NCBI GenBank assembly: GCA_030538415.1
Contig: JAUNTY010000002.1
Coordinates: forward strand, 1 to 64,000
DNA length: 64,000 bases
Direction of reading: 5' to 3'
DNA from: Neisseria sp.
GTDB taxonomy: Bacteria; Pseudomonadota; Gammaproteobacteria; Burkholderiales; Neisseriaceae
Made by a program: the position numbers and the translations under genes. This document shows, piece by piece, positions 24,329 through 32,588 of this stretch (positions within the stretch are counted from its first letter, which is position 1; each line of letters starts with the position of its first letter). The notes under the pieces are model-generated. The model was not told where the DNA came from, searched no databases, and saw only the letters and a list, made by a program, of their open reading frames with translations.

Positions 24329-25075
24329 TCAGCCCAATTGCTGCTGCTTGCCGCTGAGCAGGCGGTGGACGGTTTGCGCCAGTGCGGCCTTGTCGCCGTC
24401 GGCGGCGACCGGTTCCAGAAAATACAGCTCCGCCGTGCCCTGCGGCTGGCTGACAATCATTTTGATGGACTGCCACAGGCTGATGTCGCCGTAGTAGGCC
24501 GTGTGCGGATTCGGGCTGCTGCCGTCGGGGTTGGGGTAGCGGCAGAGTACGGGCACCAGCGGCACTCCCGCTTCGACGGCGGCCTGGAAAAAGCTGTTTT
24601 TGAACGGCAGGATTTCGTGGCCGGTGGAGCTGGTGCCTTCGGGGAACAGCGAAACGGTGTCGCCGTGGCGCAGCGCTTGGGTGACCTGGCCGATTTTCCC
24701 GCTGTTGTCGCCGGATTTTCTGCGCCGCGCCACGTAAACGGTTTGTGCCTGCGTGGCCAGATAGCCGATGACCGGCCATTTGGCCACGTCGTCTTTGGCG
24801 ACGAAGCGGTTGGGGAAAGCGGCGTTGATGGCCATGATGTCGAGCCAGGAGATGTGGTTGCAAATCAGCATCTGCCCGCGGCCTTGGGCGGGCAGGCTGC
24901 CGAAGGTTTGCAGCCGCATGCCGCAGCTGGCCAATACGCGGTATGACCACAACTGGATGGCGCGCAGTTTGCGCTGTTTGCTGTAGAAGGGAAACAGGAA
25001 AAACATTTCCGCCATGCCGTAAAGCAGGCAGACGGCAATGGCGGCGAGGCGGAAAATAAAGCGCAGGCGGTGCAT
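24329..25075 (-). CDS. 1-acyl-glycerol-3-phosphate-type acyltransferase, OlsA/PlsC-like
   Basis: 248 residues with an N-terminal membrane anchor (about 8-28). Acyltransferase motif I is NHISWLD, a middle VYVARRRKSGDN follows, and motif III is LFPEGTSSTG. It sits five bases downstream of an OlsB-like gene. The pair could make ornithine lipid: OlsB forms lyso-ornithine lipid and OlsA adds the second acyl chain. Alternatively it is one of the neisserial lysophosphatidate acyltransferases. Protein motifs are seen; pathway assignment is inference. Confidence 0.85.
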   Translation of the reverse strand: MHRLRFIFRLAAIAVCLLYGMAEMFFLFPFYSKQRKLRAIQLWSYRVLASCGMRLQTFGSLPAQGRGQMLICNHISWLDIMAINAAFPNRFVAKDDVAKWPVIGYLATQAQTVYVARRRKSGDNSGKIGQVTQALRHGDTVSLFPEGTSSTGHEILPFKNSFFQAAVEAGVPLVPVLCRYPNPDGSSPNPHTAYYGDISLWQSIKMIVSQPQGTAELYFLEPVAADGDKAALAQTVHRLLSGKQQQLG

Positions 25076-25080
25076 GGGGT

Positions 25081-25830
25081 TTATTCCGAAGCGGCGGCAA
25101 AGCGTTGTAGGTAACGGGGATTGAGGCGGGTGGTGTCCATCAGAATCAGGATGTCGGCGCAGCGGAATGCTTCATCAAAGCAGGGCTTGCCGCAAAACCA
25201 GGCGCCTGCATTCAGGTAGCCTTTAATCAGGGCAGGGCACTCGGGCTCTGCTGCGGGCGTGAGGCTGTCCAGCGCCAACGGGTTGAGCGGGCGCACGCGC
25301 CATTGCTCGGGCGCGAGGTATTTTTCTTTGAGGCTGTGATAAAGGGCTGCCGCTTCGTGGCCGCCGTCGGCGGTGCTGATGCTGCCGCAGCCGAGCATGA
25401 AACGCAGTTTTTCATCATGCATGAACTTCATCAGGCCTCCCCACAGCAGCATCACCAGGCCGCCGTGGCGGTAATCGGGATGGATGCAGGCGCGGCCGAG
25501 CTCGACGGCTTGCGGCAGGATGTCTTGCAGCGGAGCGAGGTCGAATTCGCCGGCGCTATACCATGAACCCACCGCTTTGGCTCCGCTCTCGGTCAGCAGG
25601 CGGTAGCAGCCGATGACTTCGCCGCTATCATTGTTGAAGGCGAGCAGGTGGCGGCAGTGGGCATCATATTGATCGATGTCGAGGCCGTTGCTGCTGTGGA
25701 GGTCGACGCCCATTTCTTCGGCAAACACGCGGTAACGCAGGCGCTGCGCGGCCTGGATTTCCTGTTCGTTTTCAGCAAGGCGGATGCTGAATTGCTCTGG
25801 CGGATTGGATTGTTTAGATGATAATGGCAT
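25081..25830 (-). CDS. OlsB-like N-acyltransferase (GNAT/hemolysin-related)
   Basis: 249 residues from MPLSSKQSN at 25830. It starts SIRLAENEQEIQAAQRLRYRVFAEEMG, then HLLAFNNDSGEVIGCYRLL, ELGRACIHPDYRHGGLVMLLWGGLMKFM and MLGCGSI. All match the family of ornithine N-acyltransferases that use acyl-ACP to make lyso-ornithine lipid. Directly upstream of, and probably co-translated with, the OlsA-like gene. The family also includes proteins once called hemolysins, so the substrate is not certain. Confidence 0.8.
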   Translation of the reverse strand: MPLSSKQSNPPEQFSIRLAENEQEIQAAQRLRYRVFAEEMGVDLHSSNGLDIDQYDAHCRHLLAFNNDSGEVIGCYRLLTESGAKAVGSWYSAGEFDLAPLQDILPQAVELGRACIHPDYRHGGLVMLLWGGLMKFMHDEKLRFMLGCGSISTADGGHEAAALYHSLKEKYLAPEQWRVRPLNPLALDSLTPAAEPECPALIKGYLNAGAWFCGKPCFDEAFRCADILILMDTTRLNPRYLQRFAAASE

Positions 25831-26066
25831 GTTGTCGGGGTAAAAATCGGCGGGCGTGGGGCAAAACACACCGGGTAATGGCCGGGAGGTGTTTGGAGGG
25901 GTAAAACGGGCGGATGTTGTTGCTGTCTGCGGCGGTTTTGCTAGGGGGAAGCCTTGTGCAAACAAACCGCCGCTTTCAGACGCCTTGATGGCGGTGGCCG
26001 GATATCCCGTGCAGGCGGGCCAACTGCTGCAAAGCCGCTGCAGACATCCGCCTGCCTGGCTGTGGC

Positions 26067-26336
26067 TCAGTCTTGCGGGGTGTAGCCCTGAACGTGGTCG
26101 GCGCCGTCGCCGAAGAAATAGTTTTCCATCTGTTGGGCGAGGTATTGGCGCGCGCGCGGGTCGGCGAGGCTCAAGCGGTTTTCGTTGATGAGCATGGTTT
26201 GGTGGCGCGTCCAGGCGTCCCAGGCTTCTTGCGATACGTTTTCAAAGATGCGTTTGCCCAATTCGTTCGGCAGCGGGGCGAATTTCATGCCGGGGGCTTC
26301 TTTGCCCAGTTTGACACATTGAACCATGCGGGTCAT
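26067..26336 (-). CDS. YggX family oxidative-damage/iron-trafficking protein
   Basis: 89 residues, full length for the family. It starts [14 protein letters not shown] with the conserved Cys, then [33 protein letters not shown], the YggX signature. In enterobacteria it protects Fe-S clusters and buffers labile iron. Single gene between argA and the OlsB-like gene. The 236 bases on its downstream side hold no gene. Confidence 0.92.
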   Translation of the reverse strand: MTRMVQCVKLGKEAPGMKFAPLPNELGKRIFENVSQEAWDAWTRHQTMLINENRLSLADPRARQYLAQQMENYFFGDGADHVQGYTPQD

Positions 26337-26463
26337 GGCGGTTTCCTTATCGTTTTTTATTTCAGACGGCCTTTATTTTAATGGATGGCAGCGGCTTTGT
26401 ATATCAGCACTTTGGCCAATAAAAATTCGTTACGGCACGGGCAGGCGCATATTGATACAGCAT

Positions 26464-27777
26464 TTACAGCGTGTAGGCAAACACTTTCGATTTGCGGCCG
26501 CTTTCGTGGTATTCGCGTTGGCGTTCGGCGGGCAAATCGTCAATCGAGGCCGTCTGAAAGCCGCGTTCGACAAACCATTCGCCGGTGTGGGTGGAAAGAG
26601 CGAACAGCGTGCGGATGCCGCGCGCGCGCGCGGCGCGGAAAAGATAGTCGAGCAGGCGCTCGCCGTAGCCGCCGTCTTGCGCTTCGGGCGACACCACCAG
26701 ACAGGCCAACTCGCCCGCATCGCCGGCGTCGAAGGTTTTCAGCGCTACGCAGCCGTAAATCTGGCGGTCGTGTTCGAGGATGGAGAATTCGCCGATGTGG
26801 TTTTCCAGATACTCGCGGCTGCGGCGCAGCAACACGCCTTGGTCTTCCAGCGGGCGGATGAGGGTGATGATGTCGGGAATGTCGCTGCTCTGGGCGGGGC
26901 GGATGTTTATAAAGGCGTTTTGCGCCACCGATGTGCCCGCGCCGTGGCGGGTAAACAGCTCGCGGATGAGACTGCCGTCTTCGCGGCCGCCGAGAATCTG
27001 CGTGCGCGGCACCTGCTGCTCCACTGCGTTGATGGCGGACAGCAGCAGGCGGCGCTGGTTGGCTTGAACGCGGTTGCCGTCGAGCAGGGCGCGCGCTTCG
27101 GCGGCGGAAAGGTTGGTGATGACGCCGCCTGCTTCATCGAGGATACCGGGTTGCTCCACCACGTAAATCAGTTTTTCCGCTTTCAGGGCGGTGGCGGCGG
27201 CTTCGGCGATGTCGCCCATGCTCAGGTTGAAGGTTTTGCCGCTGAGCGAGTGGCCGAGCGGACTGATGAGCACCAGCGCGCCGCTGTCGAGACGCTGGCG
27301 GATAGATTCTGTGTCGATTTTGCGGATGCGGCCGGTGTAGCCCATGTCGATGCCGTCAAGCACGCCGAGCGGGCGGGCGGAAACGAAATTGCCGCCCGCG
27401 ATGCTCAAAGCGCGGCCGCGCTGCGGTGCTTGCGAAATGCCGACAGAAAGTGCCGCTTCGATGTCGGCGCGCAGCATGCCGCAAGCCTGCTTGGCGTGAA
27501 CCAGCGTGGCTTCGTCGGTGATGCGGCGGCCGTTGTGGTATTCGGGCGTCAGGCCGTCGGCTTCGGCCAGTGCGTTGATTTGGCTGCGCGAGCCGTGCAC
27601 CACCACCAGCCGCACGCCGAGGCTGGCGAGCAGGTTCAAATCGGCCGCCAGCGCGCGCAGGGCGGCGCCTTCGAGCAGGCTGCCCGCAATGCCGATGACC
27701 AGCGTTTTGCCGCGCAGATAATTGATGTAGGGTGCGGCTTCGCGAAAGTCGCGCACGAAAAATTCGGAAATATTCAT
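26464..27777 (-). CDS. argA: N-acetylglutamate synthase
   Basis: 437 residues, bifunctional ArgA layout. An N-terminal amino-acid-kinase-like domain (about 1-280; LVIGIAGSLLEG, LVVVHGSRSQI) binds arginine for feedback control. A C-terminal GNAT domain (about 290-437; IYGCVALKTF, GELACLVVSPEAQDGGYGERLLDYLF) carries the acetyl transfer. First step of arginine synthesis. The ATG overlaps the stop of the upstream zinc-ribbon gene by four bases, suggesting translational coupling. A DUS near 26548 is coding sequence. Confidence 0.94.
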   Translation of the reverse strand: MNISEFFVRDFREAAPYINYLRGKTLVIGIAGSLLEGAALRALAADLNLLASLGVRLVVVHGSRSQINALAEADGLTPEYHNGRRITDEATLVHAKQACGMLRADIEAALSVGISQAPQRGRALSIAGGNFVSARPLGVLDGIDMGYTGRIRKIDTESIRQRLDSGALVLISPLGHSLSGKTFNLSMGDIAEAAATALKAEKLIYVVEQPGILDEAGGVITNLSAAEARALLDGNRVQANQRRLLLSAINAVEQQVPRTQILGGREDGSLIRELFTRHGAGTSVAQNAFINIRPAQSSDIPDIITLIRPLEDQGVLLRRSREYLENHIGEFSILEHDRQIYGCVALKTFDAGDAGELACLVVSPEAQDGGYGERLLDYLFRAARARGIRTLFALSTHTGEWFVERGFQTASIDDLPAERQREYHESGRKSKVFAYTL

Positions 27778-28172
27778 CGCAACAGTATCAGGTAAAAAAG
27801 CTGCATAATCAAGACGGTGAGCGCCACCAGCGAAGCGAGCGTCCAGTTGAAGCCTTCTTTTTTGGCGGCGGGCGCATCGGCGCGGGCTTTGGCGGCGGCG
27901 GGCAGCATCTCGTCGAGCAGGTCGGCGATTTCGTTTTTCGACAAGGTTTTGCGGCTGCGCACCTGCGGGCCGATGTTGTGCACCAGTTTGACATCGGTGA
28001 CGGCGGGCGGCAGCGATTCGGCATCGGCATCATCAGGCGTTGCAACCAGATGGCTGCGCGCCTGAAACAGCCCCTCGCATTGGCTGCACACCACGAAACC
28101 CTGCGCAACGTTCAGTTGCGCCTCTTTCACCCAAAGCCGGGTCTGGCAGTGCGGGCAAACGCTTGCAGGCAT
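27774..28172 (-). CDS. zinc-ribbon (MJ0042-type) single-pass membrane protein
   Basis: 132 residues. Two CxxC knuckles (CPHCQTRLW and CSQCEGLF) at about 6-35 form an MJ0042-like zinc ribbon. A polar linker follows, then a C-terminal membrane helix at about 110-130 (LASLVALTVLIMQLFYLILL). Such proteins are widespread in beta-proteobacteria, with unknown function. It overlaps argA by four bases and probably shares its mRNA. Confidence 0.8.
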   Translation of the reverse strand: MPASVCPHCQTRLWVKEAQLNVAQGFVVCSQCEGLFQARSHLVATPDDADAESLPPAVTDVKLVHNIGPQVRSRKTLSKNEIADLLDEMLPAAAKARADAPAAKKEGFNWTLASLVALTVLIMQLFYLILLR

Positions 28173-28212
28173 GATGTTTTACTCATTGATAAATGTTGAT
28201 GGAATGATTGTA

Positions 28213-28259
28213 GGGGCTTTCAGACGGCCTGTATATCAAAAAGGCCGTCTGAAAGCCCC
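28213..28259 (-). terminator. inverted-DUS terminator behind pyrE
   Basis: GGGGCTTTCAGACGGCCT (28213-28230) pairs over 18 bases with its complement at 28242-28259. It is 11 bases from the pyrE stop. Confidence 0.8.
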
Positions 28260-28270
28260 GGGTGCGTATT

Positions 28271-28912
28271 TTACGCCACGCCGTAGCGCTCGCGGTAGGC
28301 GCGCACGGGCTCGAGCCAGGCGCCGAATTCGCTGTGATTTTGCAAAAGGGTAAACAAATCGTCGAGGTTGGCAATCGACACCACCGGCAGGCCGTATTGC
28401 TGCTCCACTTCCTGCACCGCCGACAATTCGCCGCTGCCTTTTTCCATGCGGTCGAGCGCAATCACCACGCCTGCGGGGGCGGCGTTTTCGCCCTGAATCA
28501 GTTTTACCGATTCGCGCACCGAAGTGCCGGCGGAAATCACGTCGTCGATAATCAATACCTTGCCCCTGAGCGGCGCGCCCACCAATACGCCGCCTTCGCC
28601 GTGATCTTTCGCTTCTTTGCGGTTGTAGGCAAACGGCACGTTGACGCCTTTTTCAGCCAACATCATCGCCGTGGCGGCGGCGAGGATGATGCCCTTGTAG
28701 GCCGGGCCGAACAGCATATCGAATTCCACTTTGCTGGCGATAATCGCTTCGGCGTAAAACTTCGCCAGCGCGAGCGTACCCGCGCCGTCGTTAAACAAAC
28801 CGGCGTTGAAGAAATAAGGCGACAGGCGGCCTGCTTTGGTGGTGAATTCGCCAAAGCGCAACACATCCCGGCTCAAGGCAAACTGTAAAAAATCCTGGCG
28901 GAAATCAGACAT
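28271..28912 (-). CDS. pyrE: orotate phosphoribosyltransferase
   Basis: 213 residues from MSDFRQDFLQFAL at 28912; an ATG nine bases upstream adds MPI. It makes orotidylate from orotate and PRPP. Substrate-binding LFGPAYKGIILA, the flexible loop FAYNRKEAKDHGEGG, and the PRPP motif VLIIDDVISAGTS are all present. Divergent from the AP endonuclease gene NApe, with a 122-base gap containing a DUS pair. Confidence 0.94.
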   Translation of the reverse strand: MSDFRQDFLQFALSRDVLRFGEFTTKAGRLSPYFFNAGLFNDGAGTLALAKFYAEAIIASKVEFDMLFGPAYKGIILAAATAMMLAEKGVNVPFAYNRKEAKDHGEGGVLVGAPLRGKVLIIDDVISAGTSVRESVKLIQGENAAPAGVVIALDRMEKGSGELSAVQEVEQQYGLPVVSIANLDDLFTLLQNHSEFGAWLEPVRAYRERYGVA

Positions 28913-29034
28913 AATCGGCATCTTTCAAATAAACTATCAAATGGCCGTCTGAAACATTCTTCAGGTAGAATGCGCTTTTATCTTTTCAGACGGCCTTGAA
29001 ATGGCAGGCCGTTATTTTAGCATTCAGGATACCC

Positions 29035-29811
29035 ATGTTTAAAATTATTTCCGCCAACGTCAACGGCATCCGTTCCGCCGCCAAAAAAGGCTTTCTCGAC
29101 TATCTGGGCAAAGTGGACGCCGATATTGTGTGCGTGCAGGAATTGAAAGCACAAGAGCCGGATATGGACGACAGCATGAAAAACCCGCACGGCATGTACG
29201 GCGTGTGGCATTGCGCTGAAAAACGCGGCTACAGCGGTGTGGCGGTATACAGCAAACAGCGCCCCGACAACGTACAAATCGGCATGGGCATCGAAGAATT
29301 CGACCGCGAAGGCCGCTTCGTGCGCGCCGATTTCGGCAACTTGAGCGTGATTTCCCTCTATCTGCCCAGTGGCACCAGCGCCCCCGAACGGCAAGAGTTG
29401 AAATACCGCTTTCTCGATGCCTTCTACCCGATGCTGCAAAACATGAAAGCCGAAGGCCGCGATATCGTCGTTTGCGGCGACTGGAACATCGCCCACCAAA
29501 ACATCGACCTGAAAAACTGGAAGGGCAACCAGAAAAATTCCGGCTTCCTGCCCGAAGAGCGCGAATGGATCGGCAACGTTATCGCCAAGCTCGGCTGGGT
29601 CGATATGTGGCGCACGCTGTATCCCGAAATCCCCGGCTACACCTGGTGGAGCAACCGCGGCCAGGCCTATGCCAAAGACGTGGGCTGGCGCATCGACTAC
29701 CAGATGGTTACGCCCGGGCTGGCTGCCAAAGCCGTATCGTCGCACGTGTATAAAGACGAAAAATTCTCCGACCACGCGCCCTTGGTGGTGGAATACGATT
29801 ATTCGGTTTAA
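29035..29811 (+). CDS. AP endonuclease, exonuclease III family (NApe-type)
   Basis: 258 residues from MFKIISANVNGIRSA at 29035, with an AGGA ribosome site; the longer frame starting at 28996 was rejected. Active-site stretches are CVQELKAQE, GDWNIAHQNIDL, GYTWWSNRGQAYAKDVGWRIDY and KFSDHAPLVVEY. It is very similar to N. meningitidis NApe, the true abasic-site endonuclease, and lacks the blocking His of NExo. With NExo at 13.5 kb, the window holds both neisserial paralogues. Confidence 0.92.
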   Translation: MFKIISANVNGIRSAAKKGFLDYLGKVDADIVCVQELKAQEPDMDDSMKNPHGMYGVWHCAEKRGYSGVAVYSKQRPDNVQIGMGIEEFDREGRFVRADFGNLSVISLYLPSGTSAPERQELKYRFLDAFYPMLQNMKAEGRDIVVCGDWNIAHQNIDLKNWKGNQKNSGFLPEEREWIGNVIAKLGWVDMWRTLYPEIPGYTWWSNRGQAYAKDVGWRIDYQMVTPGLAAKAVSSHVYKDEKFSDHAPLVVEYDYSV

Positions 29812-29814
29812 ATA

Positions 29815-29851
29815 TTTCAGACGGCCTCACGGATGTTGAGGCCGTCTGAAA
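29815..29851 (+). terminator. inverted-DUS terminator behind NApe
   Basis: TTTCAGACGGCCTCA (29815-29829) with TGAGGCCGTCTGAAA (29837-29851), just after the NApe stop. Confidence 0.8.
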
Positions 29852-29876
29852 GCCATTTATAAGAAACACGCAAGCC

Positions 29877-30410
29877 ATGCAAACCCACCAACTCGAAGAC
29901 CTGACCCTATTATTGCTACGCGATGCCGATGAGCCGGAAATGTGGCTCGACCGCTGGGCAGTGAGCTACCCGACCGTGCGCGTGGCCGAAGTGTCGCGCG
30001 GGCAGAGTATTGCCGACTGGCAAGCCGCGCTTCAGACGGCCTGGCAGAGCATCAACAGCGAAAATGTGGCGGTGGTGGCGCACGGCGCGGGCGTGTCGGG
30101 CTGGTTGGCGTGGCTGTATCTGGCCGATGTGAACGCGATGCGGCGGATTCGGAACATGATATTGGTGTCGCCGCTGCAAAGCGCCTTTCCCGACGACGAT
30201 TGCCACACCCTGCAACGGGTGCGCTGCCATTGCCCGACCGCCTTGGTCATCGGCGAAAACGACGAACAATGCCCGCGCGAATGGGCGGTGGCGCTGGCGG
30301 AATGTTTGCACGCGCGTTTGCTGGTGTCTCCTTATCCGGGCCGTCTGAACGGGCATCTGCACGGCTGGCAGTGGGGCATGAAGCTGATGCAGGAAATGTT
30401 GTTGAGTTGA
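29877..30410 (+). CDS. RBBP9/YdeN-type alpha/beta hydrolase lacking the nucleophile serine
   Basis: 177 residues, matching the small serine-hydrolase family RBBP9/YdeN in length and layout: N-terminal strand, DWQAALQTAW helix, VAVVAHGAGVSGWLAWLY, VLVIGENDEQCP and the C-terminal NGHLHGW His. In active members the central motif is GHSLG; here it reads AHGAG, so the nucleophile Ser is Gly. The Asp (END) and His positions remain. It is either a non-catalytic relative or one with another mechanism. A DUS lies in the coding sequence near 30031. Confidence 0.72.
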   Translation: MQTHQLEDLTLLLLRDADEPEMWLDRWAVSYPTVRVAEVSRGQSIADWQAALQTAWQSINSENVAVVAHGAGVSGWLAWLYLADVNAMRRIRNMILVSPLQSAFPDDDCHTLQRVRCHCPTALVIGENDEQCPREWAVALAECLHARLLVSPYPGRLNGHLHGWQWGMKLMQEMLLS

Positions 30411-30582
30411 GGCCGTTTGCAATATTTTTAGTTTCGGGCGGATATGGCGGAAACACAACATCCTGTAGCGTGGGCTCTGCCCGCGAAAAACACAGGCCGT
30501 CTGAAACCTGTAACCGAAGCGATGGCGCCAACAAACGCGGGTAAAGTCTGCGCTATGCTTTGAATCAACAATCTGACAAAAC

Positions 30583-30620
30583 CGTTTCAGACGGCCTGAA
30601 TGAATAGGCCGTCTGAAACG
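30583..30620. terminator. inverted-DUS hairpin upstream of the phosphatase gene
   Basis: CGTTTCAGACGGCCT pairs with AGGCCGTCTGAAACG about ten bases further on. It separates the hydrolase-like gene from the phosphatase promoter. Confidence 0.7.
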
Positions 30621-30679
30621 GTTTTTGTTTCGTTATGAGCCGGATGCCAACCAATGCCATGACGGCGAAACAGCGCCGA

Positions 30680-30713
30680 CGGTCATCTGCCTGTCATCGT
30701 GCAGGCTTAAAAT
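30680..30713 (+). promoter_or_regulatory. Pho-box-like site and -10 upstream of the alkaline phosphatase gene
   Basis: CGGTCAT (30680-30686), four bases, then CTGTCAT (30691-30697). That is two 7-mers at the 11-base spacing of PhoB sites, 6/7 and 7/7 identical to CTGTCAT. A -10-like TAAAAT follows at 30708-30713, ten bases downstream, as in PhoB-activated promoters that lack a -35. Control by phosphate starvation is inferred. Confidence 0.6.
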
Positions 30714-30763
30714 ACACCGGATTTATTTATTCGTTAATGTTTGTTATTTGTTAAGGAAATTCG

Positions 30764-32332
30764 ATGAAAAAAGTAACCTTATTGGCCATGAGCATGGCTT
30801 GTGCATTCAGTATTCCCGCCCAGGCGGCGGAGCTATTGGCCGCCAACACTTCCGGCAAAAGCCAGCCATGGTTTGCAGACGGCCAGGCGCGCGTGCAGCA
30901 GGCGGTGGAAAACGCCAAACGCGCCAATATCAAGGCAGGCAAAGCGAAAAACGTGATTCTGTTTGTCGGCGACGGCATGGGCATTTCCACGGTAACGGCC
31001 ACCCGCATTCTGGAAGGCCAGCAGCGCGGCCAAACCGGCGAGGAGAATCTGCTTTCGTTTGAAAAATTCCCCTTCAGCGGCCTTTCCAAAACTTATAACA
31101 CCAACCAGCAAACCCCTGATTCCGCAGGCACTATGACCGCCATCGTCACCGGTGTGAAAACCAAGGCAGGCCTTATCAGCATCGGCGACGACAGCCCGCG
31201 CGCGAGTTGCAGCGGCCAAAAAGGCCATGAGCTGACCACCGCGCTGGAGCTGGCGCACCAAGGCGGCAAATCCACCGGCGTGGTGACCACCGCCCGCCTC
31301 ACGCACGCCACCCCTGCGGCCACTTATGCCAAGATTTCCGACCGCGATTGGGAAAGCAACGACAACCTGCCCGAAGAAGCGGTGCAAAACGGCTGTAAAG
31401 ACATTGCCCAGCAATTTGTCGACACTGATGCCGTTGATGTGGCGTTTGGCGGCGGCCGCCGCCACTTTCTGCCGAAAGAAGTGACCGACAGCGAAGGCAA
31501 AACCGGCAAGCGCACCGACGGCCAAAACCTGGTGCAGGTATGGCAGGGCAAAACCGGCGGCGTGTATGTGGAAGATGAACAAGGCTTCCGCGCCATTCCC
31601 GACAATGCCAAGAAAGTATTGGGCTTGTTCAACTCATCGCACATGCAGTATGAAAGCGACCGCAAAAACGACAAGGCGGGCGAGCCTTCGCTGACCGAGA
31701 TGACCGAAAAAGCCATCAAACTCTTGAGCAACAACAAAAACGGCTATTTCCTGATGGTGGAAAGCGGCCGCGTCGACCACGGCCACCACGCCGGTAATGC
31801 CTACAACGCGCTCAACGACGCCGTCGAGCTTTCCCGCGCCGTCGAAGCCGCCAAGAAGATGACCAACGACAAAGACACGCTGATTATCGTGACCGCCGAC
31901 CACAGCCACGTGTTCACCATCGCCGGTTACCCCACCCGCGGCAACCCGATTCTGGGCAAAGTGGTGGGCAACGACAAACACGGCCAAGCCCAGCAAACGC
32001 CTTCTCTGGCGGCCGATAACCTGCCCTATACCACCCTGGGCTACACCAACGGCAACGGCTTCCGCAATTACGGCAGCAACACCGACGCCGAAAAAACCTA
32101 TACGGAAAAACCCAACGGCGGCCGTCACGATTTGACCGCCGTCGACACCACCATGCCCGGTTTCCACCAGGAAGCGCTGGTGCCGCTTGATTCCGAAACC
32201 CACGGCGCGGAAGATGTCGGCATTTACGCCAGCGGCCCCGGTGCTGCCTTGCTGACCGGCGTGGTGGAGCAAAACACCATTTTCCATGTGATGGATCATG
32301 CCGCGGGGCTGAGCAAGAAAGCCCGCCGTTAA
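30764..32332 (+). CDS. phoA: periplasmic alkaline phosphatase
   Basis: 522 residues; signal peptide about 1-21 (MKKVTLLAMSMACAFSIPAQA). Metal-binding Asp in NVILFVGDGMGIST, catalytic Ser120 in TPDSAGTMTA, metal ligands in RVDHGHHAGN and VTADHSH, and the late His in DSETHGAEDVG are all present. The motif DSAGT (not DSAAS) places it nearer the phosphatases of Bacillus or environmental type than E. coli PhoA. It releases phosphate from organic monoesters. The ribosome site is AAGGA. A Pho-box-like site precedes it. Confidence 0.92.
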   Translation: MKKVTLLAMSMACAFSIPAQAAELLAANTSGKSQPWFADGQARVQQAVENAKRANIKAGKAKNVILFVGDGMGISTVTATRILEGQQRGQTGEENLLSFEKFPFSGLSKTYNTNQQTPDSAGTMTAIVTGVKTKAGLISIGDDSPRASCSGQKGHELTTALELAHQGGKSTGVVTTARLTHATPAATYAKISDRDWESNDNLPEEAVQNGCKDIAQQFVDTDAVDVAFGGGRRHFLPKEVTDSEGKTGKRTDGQNLVQVWQGKTGGVYVEDEQGFRAIPDNAKKVLGLFNSSHMQYESDRKNDKAGEPSLTEMTEKAIKLLSNNKNGYFLMVESGRVDHGHHAGNAYNALNDAVELSRAVEAAKKMTNDKDTLIIVTADHSHVFTIAGYPTRGNPILGKVVGNDKHGQAQQTPSLAADNLPYTTLGYTNGNGFRNYGSNTDAEKTYTEKPNGGRHDLTAVDTTMPGFHQEALVPLDSETHGAEDVGIYASGPGAALLTGVVEQNTIFHVMDHAAGLSKKARR

Positions 32333-32377
32333 CACGGTATGGGTTCAGGCAAGGCATGGCGCAAGCTTTACGCGCCG

Positions 32378-32537
32378 GGGCTTCCTGACAATTCAGAATT
32401 ACTCAGATTTTTTGTGATAAAAGTACAGATGCAAGGCGAAAAGCACAGCAAGGTTGGACACCTTGCGAGCATTTTCAACGCAGCAGATGTGCTTTTAGCG
32501 CGAAAAAGATGATGATATATGAATTATCAGGAAGCCC
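32378..32537. repeat. 160-base element with GGGCTTCCTGA terminal inverted repeats
   Basis: Left end GGGCTTCCTGAcAATTC, right end GAATTaTCAGGAAGCCC, 16 of 17 paired. The inside has an imperfect inverted structure (AAAAGCACAGCAAGGTT... GTGCTTTTAGCGC). Part of the left end reappears near 59634-59665. Non-coding; probably a MITE of a different family from the Correia-like ones. Confidence 0.6.
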
Positions 32538-32588
32538 TAACCTTGCCTGTTTCGTTTGAATCCATTCATAACAATAAAAAGGAGTAAT

